Positions 46,600-55,871 of a DNA stretch of 64,000 nt are shown piece by piece. Made by a program: the position numbers and the translations under genes. Under the pieces are notes generated by a model. It was not told the origin of the DNA and ran no database searches. It saw only the letters and a list, made by a program, of their open reading frames with translations. Source of the stretch: a virus; the IMG/VR virus record IMGVR_UViG_3300042346_000188, positions 17,116 to 81,115 of that record, one strand, 5' to 3'. How positions within the stretch are numbered: position 1 is the first letter of the stretch; every line of letters starts with the position of its first letter.

Positions 46600-46892
46600 T
46601 GAATAGCGAGCAATACCTTTTAGTATGTTTAATGGAAGAGTTATCAGAAGCAGCACAAGAAGCTTCTAAATGTATTAGATTCACACTAGATCATCAGTAT
46701 GAAGAATACGAACACACAAACAAGCAAAAGCTAAAGAATGAATTAGCGGACGTACAAGCTATTCTTATTATGCTAGCTAGTGAATGTAATATTAGGCTGA
46801 ATTGTGATATGAAATCTCACATAAGAGATAAGATAGCCAAAACAGAAATGCGTATGATTTTGTCACAAGATATGGGAGTTTTAGAAAAATGA
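46599..46892 (+). CDS. MazG-like nucleotide pyrophosphohydrolase
   Basis: 97 aa. EELSEAAQEASK in the first helix and NELADVQAILIML in a later helix form the E-x-x-E...E-x-x-D metal-binding pattern of all-alpha NTP pyrophosphohydrolases. In phages such enzymes remove unwanted dNTPs or affect (p)ppGpp. Start overlaps the polymerase stop (TGATG). The upstream in-frame MAGDAL extension would overlap the polymerase gene more and is not chosen. Confidence 0.7.
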   Translation: MNSEQYLLVCLMEELSEAAQEASKCIRFTLDHQYEEYEHTNKQKLKNELADVQAILIMLASECNIRLNCDMKSHIRDKIAKTEMRMILSQDMGVLEK

Positions 46893-47671
46893 TAGCACTT
46901 ATCGATGCGGATGGTTTAACTTATTCTGTTTGTTACAATCGTGAAAAGCAGAATCCAATAGTTAACCTCGATGACGAAGGTATGGTAACGTATACCACTG
47001 AAGAAGAAGCTGAATATAAAGCTGATATTTTTAGAAACTTTTGTAGAGAACTTTCTGAAGTAAGTGAAAATGTATTTGCCACAGAGTCGCGTATTGTACT
47101 TAGAGGTAAGAATAACTTTAGGCATGCAGTAGATGCATTCTATAAGTCTAAGAGAAATTCTGGCGGTATAAAGAAATATGCCGATTACATCAAAGATACA
47201 GCATTGTCGTTTGAAATGGCAATAGATTCTGAAGGTTGTGAAAGTGATGATATCATACGTATCTGGGCAGAAGAGCTTAGAGCTGAAGGTAAGGAATTTA
47301 TTGTTTGTACTACAGACAAAGACCTTAAGATGATTGCTGGTAAGCACTATCATTTGAAAACTAAACAAATAAGTGAAGTATCTGAACACGAAGCCTTGAT
47401 GTCTTATCATCAGCAACTTCTAATGGGAGATGCAGTTGATAGTATTCCAGGTATTTGGAAAATGGGGCCTGTAAAGTCTGCAAAGGCTTTGAAGGACTGT
47501 GTAACACTAGAATCCTTTCAAGAAGTAGTCATAAATGAGTATATTAAAGCGTATGGCGACAGATGGCCAGAAGAACTTACACTTACAGGTAAGCTTATAC
47601 ATTTATGGCGATGGCCTGAAGACTACTTCAGCTTGGATGAATGGCCACTGGCTAAGGAATTATTAGGTTAA
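46889..47671 (+). CDS. FEN-like 5'-3' exonuclease
   Basis: 260 aa. Acidic metal-site motifs appear in order: IDADG (residues 5-9), CESDDIIRIWA, CTTDKDLKMI, and LMGDAVDSIPGIWKMGPVKSAKAL (helix-hairpin-helix like). This matches T7 gp6/T5 D15-type nucleases that remove primers and degrade host DNA. ATGA overlap with the MazG-like gene; the next start follows the stop directly. Confidence 0.9.
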   Translation: MIALIDADGLTYSVCYNREKQNPIVNLDDEGMVTYTTEEEAEYKADIFRNFCRELSEVSENVFATESRIVLRGKNNFRHAVDAFYKSKRNSGGIKKYADYIKDTALSFEMAIDSEGCESDDIIRIWAEELRAEGKEFIVCTTDKDLKMIAGKHYHLKTKQISEVSEHEALMSYHQQLLMGDAVDSIPGIWKMGPVKSAKALKDCVTLESFQEVVINEYIKAYGDRWPEELTLTGKLIHLWRWPEDYFSLDEWPLAKELLG

Positions 47672-48172
47672 ATGAAATTTGAAGGAGTCGTTCCAACAAC
47701 GGCTCCAGTTTCTGTTAGTAAATTTTCTAATGGGCACTGGAGATACTTTAAACAAATGAGAGAGGATAAAGCATATGTGGGATTCATCTATGCTATCTAT
47801 GATAAAGCTCTTCTTAGATTCTATATTGGAAAGAAGAATTACTTCAGTACTGGTAAAGCTACTTTCGGACGAGAGTCTGATTGGAAGAGATACAAGAGTA
47901 GTAGTTCAACAATTGCAGCTCACCTCAAAGAACGACCAGCAGAAGAATTTCTCTATATCTGCTTGGGGGAATACAAAACAAAAAGTGGACTCGCTTGGGC
48001 CGAAACGTGGTCGTTGGTGACATTAAAAGCACCATTCAGAGAAGATGTATACAACAAGCGAATAGAAGAAATTACGTGGAAAGTTACAGAAGATGTTGCA
48101 CCACATCATATAGAAAGATTAAATCTTATTTCTAAAGGATATATTCCAAATGACTTCGAAAGAGATTGGTAA
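47672..48172 (+). CDS. GIY-YIG-like endonuclease (SegE-type)
   Basis: 166 aa. FIYAIYDK...RFYIGKKNYF resembles the GIY-YIG core as found in SegE-like phage nucleases, followed by W-K-R-Y-K-S-S-S-S-T. AWAETWSLV carries a possible catalytic Glu. It sits between exonuclease and primase in tight overlap, so it may serve in recombination or repair rather than as a mobile homing gene. Catalytic Arg placement was not verified. Confidence 0.6.
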   Translation: MKFEGVVPTTAPVSVSKFSNGHWRYFKQMREDKAYVGFIYAIYDKALLRFYIGKKNYFSTGKATFGRESDWKRYKSSSSTIAAHLKERPAEEFLYICLGEYKTKSGLAWAETWSLVTLKAPFREDVYNKRIEEITWKVTEDVAPHHIERLNLISKGYIPNDFERDW

Positions 48173-49769
48173 AACCAGCTGTCCCAAATGTAACTCTTCT
48201 GACGCTAGAAAGATATATTCAAGCGGACAGAGTCATTGTTTTTCATGCGATACACATTTTAAAGCGGATGCAGATATGGCAATAGAATTTAAAGGTAGCG
48301 TACCAGCAGCAAAAGTAACACAGAAAGTATCCCATATGGATATTAGCTCGTTACGATCTGTTGCGATAAGAGACAGGAAAATATCCAAAGAAGTTACAGA
48401 GTACTTTGGTGTTAAGATGAGATTTGGGGAAGATGGTGAAGTTGATGGCCATTTCTATCCGTATGGCGACTCTTATAAAATGAGAGCATTGCCTAAGACA
48501 TTTACTTGGGTTGGCCCTAATACGAACAAACTGTTCGGTCAAGATAAGTTTAATGGTGATGGCAAGAGACTTGTTATTACTGAGGGTGAAATTGATGCTA
48601 TGTCTGTTGCACAAGCATCGTTTGAAAAGTACAAAAAGATTTATCCAGTTGTTTCAATGTCATCTGCCACAGGCACAAAAGCTTTACTAGAGAACAGAGA
48701 ATGGATAAGATCTTTTGATGAAGTAATTCTATGCTTTGACAACGATGACGCAGGTAGAGAAGCTACTGACAAGGCTATTAAAATCATTGGTGTAGATAAG
48801 GTAAAGCTTACTAAGATGTTAGTAAAAGATGCTAATCAACTACTCCTTGAAAAGGGTGGTACAGAGGTAATGTCATGCATCTTTAGTGCAGCTAAGTATG
48901 TACCATCAGGTATTATGCGTAGAGATGAGCTTTGGCAGGCAATGGTAGAATACAACTCTATTCCTGTTGTACCATACCCTCCTTGTTTAGACACGCTTAA
49001 TAGCAAACTTAAGGGTATGAGAGAACATACTATTACTTTATTCACTTCAGGCACTGGTTCAGGCAAATCTACAATTACTAGAGAGATTGCATTACACCTA
49101 GTATCTACACAAGATACCATGGTAGGTGTTGTAGCCTTAGAAGAACCACCTGCAGAGACAGCTCGTAAATTAGCGGGTATGGCTATCAGCAGAAACCCTG
49201 CTAACGAAGAACTCTCTGTAGATGATCTTAAGTGCGGCTTTGATAGTGTGTTTGGTGATGATAGAATTATGGTATTAGATCATCAAGGCTCTATGGATGA
49301 TACATCTTTAATGGACAAGCTTGAGTATATGTGTCTCTCAGGTTGCCACTATATTATCTTAGATCACATAACAATTTTAGTATCTGAGGGCGTTGATGGT
49401 CTCCAAGGTAATGAAGCTATTGATAGAACAATGAATGATTTATTAAGATTAGTTAGCAAGTACCCTGTGTGGTTATGTTTGGTATCACACTTAAGAAAGA
49501 CACCTACAGGTAAGAAATCATTTGAAGAGGGTCAACTACCTTCCCTAGATGATATAAAAGGTTCAGGCTCTATTAAACAAGTATCAATGGAAATTGTAGC
49601 CTTTTCAAGAGATATGTCGCATGAAGATGAAGCAATTCGTAATCACATAAACATGCGGGTACTGAAAAGTAGATTTACAGGATTAACAGGCAATGTGCCT
49701 GGAGTCGATTATGTACATGAAACAGGGCGTCTGCGTGCTAGCGCGGAAGATTTTATAACAATAGTTTAG
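48150..49769 (+). CDS. Primase-helicase (T7 gp4-like)
   Basis: 539 aa. Zinc ribbon C11-x2-C14...C30-x2-C33. TOPRIM primase: LVITEGEIDA (Glu 145) and FDNDDAGREA (Asp 197). RecA-like DnaB-type helicase: Walker A GTGSGKST (Lys 306), EEPPAETARKLAG, Walker B YIILDHITIL, and a sensor-like SHLRK. Makes primers and unwinds DNA at the fork. Overlaps the previous gene by 23 bases with AAAGGA upstream. Confidence 0.95.
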   Translation: MTSKEIGKTSCPKCNSSDARKIYSSGQSHCFSCDTHFKADADMAIEFKGSVPAAKVTQKVSHMDISSLRSVAIRDRKISKEVTEYFGVKMRFGEDGEVDGHFYPYGDSYKMRALPKTFTWVGPNTNKLFGQDKFNGDGKRLVITEGEIDAMSVAQASFEKYKKIYPVVSMSSATGTKALLENREWIRSFDEVILCFDNDDAGREATDKAIKIIGVDKVKLTKMLVKDANQLLLEKGGTEVMSCIFSAAKYVPSGIMRRDELWQAMVEYNSIPVVPYPPCLDTLNSKLKGMREHTITLFTSGTGSGKSTITREIALHLVSTQDTMVGVVALEEPPAETARKLAGMAISRNPANEELSVDDLKCGFDSVFGDDRIMVLDHQGSMDDTSLMDKLEYMCLSGCHYIILDHITILVSEGVDGLQGNEAIDRTMNDLLRLVSKYPVWLCLVSHLRKTPTGKKSFEEGQLPSLDDIKGSGSIKQVSMEIVAFSRDMSHEDEAIRNHINMRVLKSRFTGLTGNVPGVDYVHETGRLRASAEDFITIV

Positions 49770-49777
49770 GAATATAA

Positions 49778-50782
49778 ATGACAGCACAAATACTAACACC
49801 AAGAGAATCTTATGGTGTGGACTACCCAGCTGCAATAGAGTTTGCTATAAAGCAAGCAGAAATCGCATGGTTTGCCCATGAGGTTGAAGTGGAAAAAGAT
49901 ATCCACGAATTGAAAACCAACTGTACTGAAGCAGAATATTTTGGTATTGTTAATACATTAAAGATCTTTGTACACTATGAAATCCATGTTGGTAACAACT
50001 ATTGGAGAGATTATATACCTAGATTCTTTCCACGTCCAGATGTACAGCGAGTAGCATCAGTACATGCTATGACTGAACTTAATATTCACGCTCCGTTCTA
50101 TTTTAAGATAAACGAACTATTAGGTTTAAATACCGATGAGTTTATGAACTCTTACCAAGAAGATGTAATTCTTGCTGATAGATTAGATTGGATGGAACGT
50201 GTTGTATCTAAGCATGAAACTACAATGGAGAAGCTAACTTCAGTTGCTATATTTAGCATGATTGAAGGTGCAGTACTCTATTCTTCTTTTGCATTCTTAA
50301 AGCATTTCAACTCAGATGGTAAAAATAAGTTTCAGAATATTAATGCTGGTATTAATTTCAGTGCTATTGATGAAGATATACATGCCCGAACAGGAGCTTG
50401 GATCTTCAATACAGCTCTTCATGAAGCACTTAATGATGCTGATGAGTATATTAACCTCGACACTTTATATAATGATCTAGAAGTAACCGCTTGGATCATT
50501 GCAGAGAATGAGCGTGATATCGTTCGAAAAATGTTTGAGTTCGGATCAATTGAAGGCATTACACCATTAATGCTAGATAATTTTGTACAAAGTAGACTTG
50601 ACATATGTCTTACACGACTAGGTGCTAAGACATTATTTGAACCATCTTATAATCCAATAGCAGATTGGTTTTATGATGATATTGAATCTAGTACTTTGCA
50701 TGATACATTCATTGCTATGGGTAACGATTACAAGCGTAATTGGACGGAATCTAAATTTATATGGAAGGTGAAAAATGACTAG
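49778..50782 (+). CDS. nrdB: Ribonucleotide reductase class I small subunit
   Basis: 334 aa. Ferritin-like helices carry candidate metal ligands: EVEVEKDIHEL (residues ~28-37), TELNIHAPFYFK, FSMIEGAVLYSSF, and EDIHARTGAW. In the second motif the Glu-to-His spacing is E-x3-H, whereas E. coli NrdB has E-x2-H; the Tyr at His+4 matches the radical tyrosine position. Supplies the radical for NrdA. AGGAATATAAATG start; overlaps nrdA by 8 bases. Confidence 0.92.
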   Translation: MTAQILTPRESYGVDYPAAIEFAIKQAEIAWFAHEVEVEKDIHELKTNCTEAEYFGIVNTLKIFVHYEIHVGNNYWRDYIPRFFPRPDVQRVASVHAMTELNIHAPFYFKINELLGLNTDEFMNSYQEDVILADRLDWMERVVSKHETTMEKLTSVAIFSMIEGAVLYSSFAFLKHFNSDGKNKFQNINAGINFSAIDEDIHARTGAWIFNTALHEALNDADEYINLDTLYNDLEVTAWIIAENERDIVRKMFEFGSIEGITPLMLDNFVQSRLDICLTRLGAKTLFEPSYNPIADWFYDDIESSTLHDTFIAMGNDYKRNWTESKFIWKVKND

Positions 50783-52481
50783 TATTTATCGCGAATTGAG
50801 TGTTGAGCGTAAACGATTACAGCAAGAAGGTAAGCTCCCTGAGTGGATTATTACCAATAGCTGGCAACTCCTTAAGGAAAAATATGTTAGTGAAAAATAT
50901 CCAGACTTATTGTCAATCTATACTCGTATTGCTAAGCACGCGAGTACTTACACGGATAGTCCAGCAGCTTGGGAAACCAAATTCTTCGAACTTCTCTGGA
51001 AAGGTTGGCTTATACCTTCTACGCCTGTTTGTGCCAATATGGGCACGGGTAACGGATGTCCGGTTTCATGTTCCGGAAGTACAGTCCAGGATTCAGTATT
51101 TGACTTCTACGCCAAGCAACAAGAGGCCGCAATTCTCTCGCAGCAAGGATATGGTACTAGTAATTATCTTGGTAATATTCGTAAACGTGGTGCCGCTATT
51201 TCTGGTGTGGCCGGATCTGCTTCAGGTGTGTTACCAGTATTTAAAGGATTTGTTAAAGTAGCACAAGATATTTCACAAGGCTCACAGCGCAGAGGTGCTT
51301 GGGCAGGTTATTTGGAGATTGAACATGGTGATTTTGACGAAGTCAGTACTCACATTCTTAACTTTCCTGATGATGCTAATGTCGGTTGGATTATTAGTGA
51401 TGATTTTATTCGTCGTTTAAATGCAGGCGATAAAGATGCATTAAGACGTTATCAAAAAGCAATGAAGCTTAGAATGCTAGGTAAGGGTTATTTCTTCTTT
51501 AGAGATAAAGTTAATCGCGCATTACCTCATGCATACAAACGTAGAGATCTTACAGTAAATGCTTCTAACTTATGTACCGAGATTGCATTATTTAGTGGTA
51601 TCCACTGGGATGAAGAGTATACATTCTCTTGTGTATTATCGTCAATGAATGCTTCTAAGTATGATGAGTGGAAAGATACAGATGCTGTATTCAATGCTAC
51701 TGTATTCTTAGATTGCGTTAACGAGGATCAAATACGTATTGGCAAAGAAAGGCCAGGCATGGAGCGTATTGTAAGATTTGCTGAAAAGTCAAGAGCATTA
51801 GGTTTAGGTTTACTAGGCTTTCATAGTTATTTACAAGATCATAGTATTCCGTTTGAAAGTTTTGATGCTCACTTGGTTAGCCAAGAAATGTTCAAACACC
51901 TTAATATTCAATCTCTAATGGCATCTCAATGGATGGCTAGCGTATGGGGTGAACCTGAATGGTGTTTAGACCTTGGCATTCGAAATACACATCGAATGGC
52001 TATTGCTCCTAACCTATCTAGTTCACTAATAGCTGGCGGTACATCTCAAGGTATTGAGCCTATTTATAAGAATGCGTTTGTACAGAATACTGCAGGCGGT
52101 AAGATGAGAAGATCATCACCTGCATTGATGCACTTAATTGTAGAAGCTGGTCTTGATGTGCAAAAGACTCTTAAGGATATCATCAGAAATAATGGCTCTG
52201 TCCAGCATGTTGATTGGCTCAGTGACCATGAAAAAGATGTATTTAAAACTGCATTTGAAATTAACCAAAAGAGTATCTTGAAATTAGCAGCTGCTAGACA
52301 GCCTTATATTGATCAAGGTCAATCTATTAATCTCTTCTTCGATGCTGATGAAACTGAAGAGTATATCTCTGAAATACATCAAGAAGCATTTGAGCTAGAA
52401 GGTATTAAATCATTGTATTATATTCGCACTACTAATGGTGCAAGGACTAATAAAGATGAGTGTCTCTCATGCCACGGGTGA
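50775..52481 (+). CDS. nrdA: Ribonucleotide reductase class I large subunit
   Basis: 568 aa against about 760 for E. coli; the N-terminal ATP-cone regulatory domain is missing. Active site NLCTE (Asn 265, Cys 267, Glu 269). Redox cysteines: probably Cys 95 or Cys 99 (GNGCPVSCSG) with Cys 286 (TFSCVLSS). Radical-transfer tyrosines are Tyr 548 and Tyr 549 (LYYIRTT). The C-terminal ECLSCHG provides the C-x2-C pair that reacts with glutaredoxin/thioredoxin. Makes deoxynucleotides for phage DNA synthesis, without ATP-cone dATP inhibition. Confidence 0.95.
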   Translation: MTSIYRELSVERKRLQQEGKLPEWIITNSWQLLKEKYVSEKYPDLLSIYTRIAKHASTYTDSPAAWETKFFELLWKGWLIPSTPVCANMGTGNGCPVSCSGSTVQDSVFDFYAKQQEAAILSQQGYGTSNYLGNIRKRGAAISGVAGSASGVLPVFKGFVKVAQDISQGSQRRGAWAGYLEIEHGDFDEVSTHILNFPDDANVGWIISDDFIRRLNAGDKDALRRYQKAMKLRMLGKGYFFFRDKVNRALPHAYKRRDLTVNASNLCTEIALFSGIHWDEEYTFSCVLSSMNASKYDEWKDTDAVFNATVFLDCVNEDQIRIGKERPGMERIVRFAEKSRALGLGLLGFHSYLQDHSIPFESFDAHLVSQEMFKHLNIQSLMASQWMASVWGEPEWCLDLGIRNTHRMAIAPNLSSSLIAGGTSQGIEPIYKNAFVQNTAGGKMRRSSPALMHLIVEAGLDVQKTLKDIIRNNGSVQHVDWLSDHEKDVFKTAFEINQKSILKLAAARQPYIDQGQSINLFFDADETEEYISEIHQEAFELEGIKSLYYIRTTNGARTNKDECLSCHG

Positions 52482-52617
52482 AGTACAAGTAACATTAAAA
52501 GGCGATAGCCAACAAAGACGTAAGCAGTTAAGAGAATTGTATCGTACGTATAAATATGTACAAATGAAGTTCTCTTTTGGTTACTGGCTTAAGAACACAT
52601 ATATTTGTTGGAATTAA
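52456..52617 (+). CDS. Small basic protein, unknown
   Basis: 53 aa (MSVSHATGEVQVTLKGDSQQ), basic centre RRKQLRELYRTYKY. It overlaps the 3' end of nrdA by 26 bases, with AGGA at -13. An in-frame ATG at 52435 is also possible. Unrecognised; followed by a strong terminator. Confidence 0.5.
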   Translation: MSVSHATGEVQVTLKGDSQQRRKQLRELYRTYKYVQMKFSFGYWLKNTYICWN

Positions 52618-52622
52618 TCATA

Positions 52623-52647
52623 GGGAGGACTTCGGTCTTCCCTTTTT
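52623..52647 (+). terminator. Terminator after the nrd genes
   Basis: GGGAGGAC-TTCG-GTCTTCCC (8-bp stem with one G-T pair, stable TTCG tetraloop) followed by TTTTT. Confidence 0.92.
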
Positions 52648-52660
52648 AACGGAGAGTATT

Positions 52661-53965
52661 ATGAACACAGATGAAATATACGAATGCTTACAGGGTATTG
52701 CAGCAGAGCCTTCTAAGAATGCTAAGGTAGAAATGTTGGAATTTTACTTACAAGATGATGAATTTGAGAAAGTAATTGTATATGCGTACAACCCATTTAT
52801 TACATTTGGTGTACGTAAAGTGCCCAGTGTCTCACATAAGGCTGGCTTACTGAAGTCATTTGATTATGATACATGGGGTCTGCTCGACTTGCTAAGCCAA
52901 AGATATGTAACAGGTAAGCTTGCAATTGAAACCTTATTAGCTACAATGGGAAAGCTGTATAACGGCTCTGAGGCAGTGTTAAGGGGTATTTTAGAAAAAG
53001 ATCTCAGAGCAGGCTTTGATGCTAAGACTATTAATAGAGCTGTTCCTGGCCTAATACCTGTAGCAGCTTATATGCGATGTAGCTTGCCTAAACATGTTAA
53101 AATGGATGAGTTTCATTTCCCTGCATTTAGTCAGGAAAAGGCTGATGGCCTATTTGTAAACATTACTATAGAGGGTTCAGCCATTACAATGCTAAGTCGT
53201 AAGTACCAAGAGATGCCTTTTGATTCTTATAGAGAACTCCTAATACAAGCAGAAGGGCTTGGTGTAATCAAGGAAGGATACCAAACACATGGTGAGTTGA
53301 TTGTAGAGGTCAATGGTGTACCGCTAGAACGTAAAACCAGTAATGGTGTTTTAAGACGTGTCAATCTAGGCGGAGAATTTAAAAATGGAGAATATCCCGT
53401 ATTTTATTATTGGGATATTGTACCAATTACGTCTATAAGAAAGGGGATAGACCATACTATGTACATAAGTAGGTATGAATCCGTTAATAACTATGATCGG
53501 AAGTATGTTAAGGCAATTCCATCTAAGCTAGTTACAACACTACAAGAAGCTGAAGATCACTTTGTAGAACTTGCTGAGCAAGGTAAGGAAGGTACTGTAT
53601 TAAAGTCTTACAGAGCTGTTTGGAAGAATGGTGTTAGTAAAGAGATTGTTAAGTTTAAAAAAGAGTTACATTGTGAATTGAGAGTAATTGATTTTAATCC
53701 AGGCACAGGAGAGAATGCTGATACATTTGGCTCTCTTAAATGTAGTACAGAAGATGGACAACTTATAGTTAACGTAGGTAATCTTACCAATGAATTAACG
53801 TGGGAAATCCACCAAAATTATGATGGCTGGATGTATGCTATCATTGAAGTAACGTATTCATCCGTGATCACTAATGAGAAGGGTGAGTATAGTTTGTTTG
53901 AACCAAAGTTTGTAGAACGTCGTTATGACAAAGAAATTGCAAATACATTAGAGGAGTTAAAATGA
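52661..53965 (+). CDS. ATP-dependent DNA ligase
   Basis: 434 aa. Motif I is KADG, with the adenylated Lys 160. GELIVEVNG is motif III-like, EGTVLKSY is motif IV, and IVKFKKE is motif V. The C-terminal OB-like domain follows (CELRVIDFNPG). Longer than T7 ligase (359 aa), with an extra N-terminal domain of about 130 residues. The start at 52661 follows CGGAGAG; the frame is open upstream, but only through the terminator. Seals nicks after replication and recombination. Confidence 0.88.
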   Translation: MNTDEIYECLQGIAAEPSKNAKVEMLEFYLQDDEFEKVIVYAYNPFITFGVRKVPSVSHKAGLLKSFDYDTWGLLDLLSQRYVTGKLAIETLLATMGKLYNGSEAVLRGILEKDLRAGFDAKTINRAVPGLIPVAAYMRCSLPKHVKMDEFHFPAFSQEKADGLFVNITIEGSAITMLSRKYQEMPFDSYRELLIQAEGLGVIKEGYQTHGELIVEVNGVPLERKTSNGVLRRVNLGGEFKNGEYPVFYYWDIVPITSIRKGIDHTMYISRYESVNNYDRKYVKAIPSKLVTTLQEAEDHFVELAEQGKEGTVLKSYRAVWKNGVSKEIVKFKKELHCELRVIDFNPGTGENADTFGSLKCSTEDGQLIVNVGNLTNELTWEIHQNYDGWMYAIIEVTYSSVITNEKGEYSLFEPKFVERRYDKEIANTLEELK

Positions 53966-54096
53966 TAGAGTTTACAGGTATTACAGAGTTGTTAATGGAA
54001 GTCAGTTTAGTTGTTATAACAGGCTCACTCGCAGTAATTATTTTAGGGTTTGCAGTATTTGCAGTTAAAAACATGTATGAGGATTTAATGAAATGA
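53962..54096 (+). CDS. Small membrane protein
   Basis: 44 aa, one hydrophobic helix (LVVITGSLAVIILGFAVFAV). ATGA overlap with both ligase and kinase genes. GAGGAG upstream. Function unknown. Confidence 0.55.
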   Translation: MIEFTGITELLMEVSLVVITGSLAVIILGFAVFAVKNMYEDLMK

Positions 54097-54725
54097 GTAA
54101 ACATGCAATATTTACAGTAGGTATTAGTGGTTCAGGCAAGTCAACTTGGGCATGGTCTCATCAAGACGCGTGGCGTGTAATCGATAGAGATGTTATTAGA
54201 CGTACATATCTTATCCTCAATGTTAAGGAATACGACCCTGCAGAGGATAATATGTGGGAGCATTGGGATTTCGAAACAATGGAGAACACATGCAATCGAC
54301 GTAGAGAAGAGCTTATTGAAGCTGCATTATATGAGGGTAGTAATATCATCTTCGCAGACACAAACCTTAACTATAACAAGCTGCAGCCTTTAATGCAACG
54401 GTTGATCAGAGCAGACTATAGCGTTGAGTTTAAATTCTTTCCAACAACACTAGAAGATGCTAAGTACAGAAATGTAAATAGACGTGATGTTGTACCTGAA
54501 CATTTATTACAAAATCAGTACACAGCTTATAACGCATTCAGAGGCGCACCTATACGGCTTGATTACAACGGTGTACCTTTTGATGTAATTTTAGACTGTA
54601 TGACAGGAGATATTGATGAGGTATCTGTAAACGGTGTTTATATTGGACATGTCTTAGCTGAAAATGTAGTACAAGACCTAAGAGATGATATTAGAGAACT
54701 AGCACTAATGGATGTGAGACCATGA
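54093..54725 (+). CDS. Polynucleotide 5'-kinase (PseT kinase domain-like)
   Basis: 210 aa. P-loop GISGSGKST with Lys 16. RVIDRDVIRRTY gives the D-R-D motif, and IIFADTNLNYNK and DAKYRNVNRRD (lid Arg residues) follow. The pattern fits the N-terminal kinase domain of T4 PseT; the phosphatase domain is absent. With the ligase two genes upstream, it would repair ends of DNA or RNA. ATGA overlaps on both sides. Confidence 0.8.
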   Translation: MSKHAIFTVGISGSGKSTWAWSHQDAWRVIDRDVIRRTYLILNVKEYDPAEDNMWEHWDFETMENTCNRRREELIEAALYEGSNIIFADTNLNYNKLQPLMQRLIRADYSVEFKFFPTTLEDAKYRNVNRRDVVPEHLLQNQYTAYNAFRGAPIRLDYNGVPFDVILDCMTGDIDEVSVNGVYIGHVLAENVVQDLRDDIRELALMDVRP

Positions 54726-54919
54726 GTAATTTTGATGAATTAGTAGATTTATTAGGCTTTGACCAGCCTGCTGACTTAGATAATATCTTAGGGCATGCAG
54801 CTCTAGAGATCCTTGATGCTAGATATGCAATTAAAGAGCTTAATGCAGAGCTTAAACACCAAAGACAACGTTATGCTGCGTTGCGTACATTGGCTTTAAA
54901 ATCAGGAGCATTCAAATGA
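54722..54919 (+). CDS. Small helical protein, unknown
   Basis: 65 aa. The C-terminal half (EILDARYAIKELNAELKHQR) is likely to form a coiled coil. ATGA overlaps at both ends. Unrecognised. Confidence 0.6.
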   Translation: MSNFDELVDLLGFDQPADLDNILGHAALEILDARYAIKELNAELKHQRQRYAALRTLALKSGAFK

Positions 54920-55044
54920 AACTAACTGAACAAGAAAAAAGAGATAAAGAACAAGAAAATTATGTACCATTAAGATTCGATGACGATGATGAAGATTGGA
55001 TTGACGATGATGAAGATGAATGGGATGACGAGGAGGACATGTGA
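54916..55044 (+). CDS. Tiny, extremely acidic protein
   Basis: 42 aa. The second half is nearly only Asp, Glu and Trp (DDDDEDWIDDDEDEWDDEED). ATGA overlap with the previous gene and GTGA overlap with the next. The composition resembles DNA-mimic or binding-tail proteins; a role cannot be assigned. Confidence 0.55.
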   Translation: MKLTEQEKRDKEQENYVPLRFDDDDEDWIDDDEDEWDDEEDM

Positions 55045-55193
55045 CAGGTTCATACTTTGTAGCAATCCCCGATTTAAAAACGCGTAAACTTGCGCATTTC
55101 AAAGTACCGTACGATGTGTACGTGTACATTAAACAATTAGAACATGCGGTTGCTAATTTGAAAGACCAGAGTGGAGAGATGAGACATGAGTGA
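55041..55193 (+). CDS. Small protein, unknown (GTG start)
   Basis: 50 aa starting at GTG (VTGSYFVAIPDLKTRKLAHF), overlapping the previous stop (GTGA). GAGGAGG lies just upstream. Overlaps the next gene by 8 bases. Unrecognised. Confidence 0.5.
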   Translation: MTGSYFVAIPDLKTRKLAHFKVPYDVYVYIKQLEHAVANLKDQSGEMRHE

Positions 55194-55467
55194 TAAACAA
55201 GAGTGGCAACTTTACCATCGCCTTGGTGGTGAATTGGAGATTCATAAGTCAAAGAAACGCATTCGTGTAAACGGGACTGAATTCGCAATAGGCCAGACAT
55301 GGGGAACCGCGAGAAGAGGGTCGAAGACGATAATTGGCTTCAATTTCTCTAATGAAAGCATCTACTTTGAAGATGGAGGGACTTGTAGCCTGACAGGCTA
55401 CTTTCCATCTTATGGCACCCTGCACGGTTGTGTAGAAAGTGATCAGTTAACAAATCTTCTTAATTAG
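55186..55467 (+). CDS. Small module protein, unknown
   Basis: 93 aa. Segment FAIGQTWGTARRGSKTIIGF...YFEDGGTCS resembles a module (G-x-x-Y/W-x-x-R-x-G-x-x-x-x-I) that recurs in four other genes up to 59.2 kb. Probably a small beta-barrel. Function unknown. Confidence 0.6.
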   Translation: MSDKQEWQLYHRLGGELEIHKSKKRIRVNGTEFAIGQTWGTARRGSKTIIGFNFSNESIYFEDGGTCSLTGYFPSYGTLHGCVESDQLTNLLN

Positions 55468-55480
55468 CGGCAATTAAGTG

Positions 55481-55726
55481 ATGATCAAGATTGAAGCGCA
55501 AATCAAACCTACGTATTCCTGTACACTCTGTAAGAAAAGTGAATCAGGGACAGATACGTATCGTGAGACATTTCAAGATTTAAATACATTAAACAATTGG
55601 GTTGAGCATATGAAGTTATGCCCACCAAAGGCTGGTATACCAGTAGGATGGGTATCAGGCGGTATATGGGGTGTTTTCTGTATTAAATGTTGGCCAATTA
55701 GGGGGAAACAATATGACATTTATTAA
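55481..55726 (+). CDS. Putative zinc-binding small protein
   Basis: 81 aa. C-x2-C in YSCTLCKKS and again in VFCIKCW, with another Cys at MKLCPP, suggest zinc binding. ATG at 55481 chosen; a GTG three bases upstream is also possible. Overlaps the next gene. Confidence 0.55.
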   Translation: MIKIEAQIKPTYSCTLCKKSESGTDTYRETFQDLNTLNNWVEHMKLCPPKAGIPVGWVSGGIWGVFCIKCWPIRGKQYDIY

Positions 55727-55868
55727 AGGTAAACTAACTGAAGCTCAAGAACTAGACTATTCACCCGAACCTGAAGAGCTTAATTGGGAAGAGGATGGTG
55801 ATTGTATCACAGGGCCACACGGCTATGATAAGAGATGTCAATGCTATCAATGTAATCCACCGGGGTAG
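55713..55868 (+). CDS. Small acidic, Cys-containing protein
   Basis: 51 aa (MTFIKGKLTEAQELDYSPEP). It ends in CQCYQCNPPG, a C-x-C-x2-C cluster. GGGGGAA upstream. The frame is open to 55671 but this ATG has the ribosome binding site. Unrecognised. Confidence 0.55.
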   Translation: MTFIKGKLTEAQELDYSPEPEELNWEEDGDCITGPHGYDKRCQCYQCNPPG

Positions 55869-55871
55869 GTT

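Noticed and set aside
50800-51261. 153-codon + frame inside nrdA
   Set aside because: nrdA in the other frame has all catalytic motifs; this frame has no support.
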